Source: Nostocoides sp. (GTDB lineage: Bacteria; Actinomycetota; Actinomycetes; Actinomycetales; Dermatophilaceae). From it: DNA of 40,241 nt. Location: positions 1-40,241 of the forward strand of contig JAICMC010000003.1 in the NCBI GenBank assembly GCA_025929465.1. The letters run 5' to 3'. Made by a program: the position numbers and the translations under genes. Below, in pieces: positions 40,103 to 40,241 of the stretch. Below the pieces are notes generated by a model that did not search any database, was not told the origin of the DNA, and was given only the letters and a program-made list of their open reading frames with translations. How positions within the stretch are numbered: position 1 is the stretch's first letter; each line of letters begins with the position of its first letter.

Positions 40103-40241
40103 ATGAGCCAGATCCAGACCTTCCCGACCTACCGAATCGTGAACCCGGCGAGCGGGGAGGTGGAGCAGACGTTCGAGATCGCGACCGACACCGAGATCGA
40201 GACGGCCCTCGCATCGGCCCACGCGGCATACGACGCCTGGA
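40103..40241 (+). CDS. Aldehyde dehydrogenase family protein, N-terminal part (window ends)
   Basis: The first 46 codons of a gene cut by the window edge. AAGGAGAAGAG precedes the ATG. The opening, with TYRIVNPASGEVEQTFEIATD and then ALASAHAAYDAW, is the N-terminus of NAD(P)-dependent aldehyde dehydrogenases, most like succinate-semialdehyde dehydrogenases. The catalytic Glu and Cys lie beyond the window. The 191-bp gap before it (39912-40102) holds only a loose ACTGAG...CTCAGT inverted pair and a slightly AT-rich AGATAGTTTCG. Confidence 0.8.
   Translation, partial: MSQIQTFPTYRIVNPASGEVEQTFEIATDTEIETALASAHAAYDAW

Overview
The window is chromosomal DNA from a very GC-rich actinomycete. The evidence is a strong G/C bias at third codon positions, frequent GTG starts, many 1-4 bp start/stop overlaps, a mycobacterial-type Pat aminotransferase, a mycothiol-dependent DinB-fold protein and a BkdABC-type 2-oxo acid dehydrogenase. 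A member of the Intrasporangiaceae or a nearby family is my best guess, but no rRNA or other marker is present to prove it. I saw no rRNA, tRNA or CRISPR array.

Layout. 1-1790: an AbiEi/DUF559-type endonuclease-like gene on the minus strand, flanked on both sides by one family of palindromic repeats. 1825-3841: phage-holin-family membrane protein, pat aminotransferase and a repeat-bearing hypothetical protein in one transcription unit. 4027-11167: two large secreted proteins, a subtilase and a BNR/sortilin-type propeller protein. The second is interrupted by one in-frame TGA at a probable Trp codon. 11233-11990: a tandem pair of related small proteins, one a lipoprotein. 12228-16101: bkdA-bkdB-bkdC, encoding E1 alpha, E1 beta and E2 of a branched-chain 2-oxo acid dehydrogenase. 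16163-21665: two unknown genes, an MFS permease, and a marR-DHA2 efflux operon with a clear operator. 21735-24103: a less GC-rich island with two tiny membrane proteins, a frameshifted IS256-type transposase, a long hairpin and a gene fragment. 24104-28733: mycothiol-dependent isomerase-like protein, a CopD-CtaG fusion, a nitrilase with an unusual tail and a DUF6458-type protein. 28925-37683: an acyl-CoA dehydrogenase, a methyltransferase, a polyol ABC uptake and mannitol dehydrogenase operon without its own ATPase, and a divergent SorC-type regulator. 37798-40241: DUF6584-type protein, a cysteine-codon leader peptide ahead of cysteine dioxygenase and a rhodanese-like protein, a small membrane protein, and the start of an aldehyde dehydrogenase.

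Metabolic themes are branched-chain amino acid and fatty acid catabolism, polyol uptake and oxidation, copper and cytochrome oxidase assembly, and cysteine catabolism. The most distinctive non-coding signals are (a) the heptamer GGCATAC/GTATGCC scattered about 40 times over both strands, (b) the repeat-flanked endonuclease-like gene, (c) short tandem repeats that begin at or just after stop codons, one family of which recurs about 20 kb apart, and (d) an apparently leaderless short ORF with tandem Cys codons upstream of cysteine dioxygenase.
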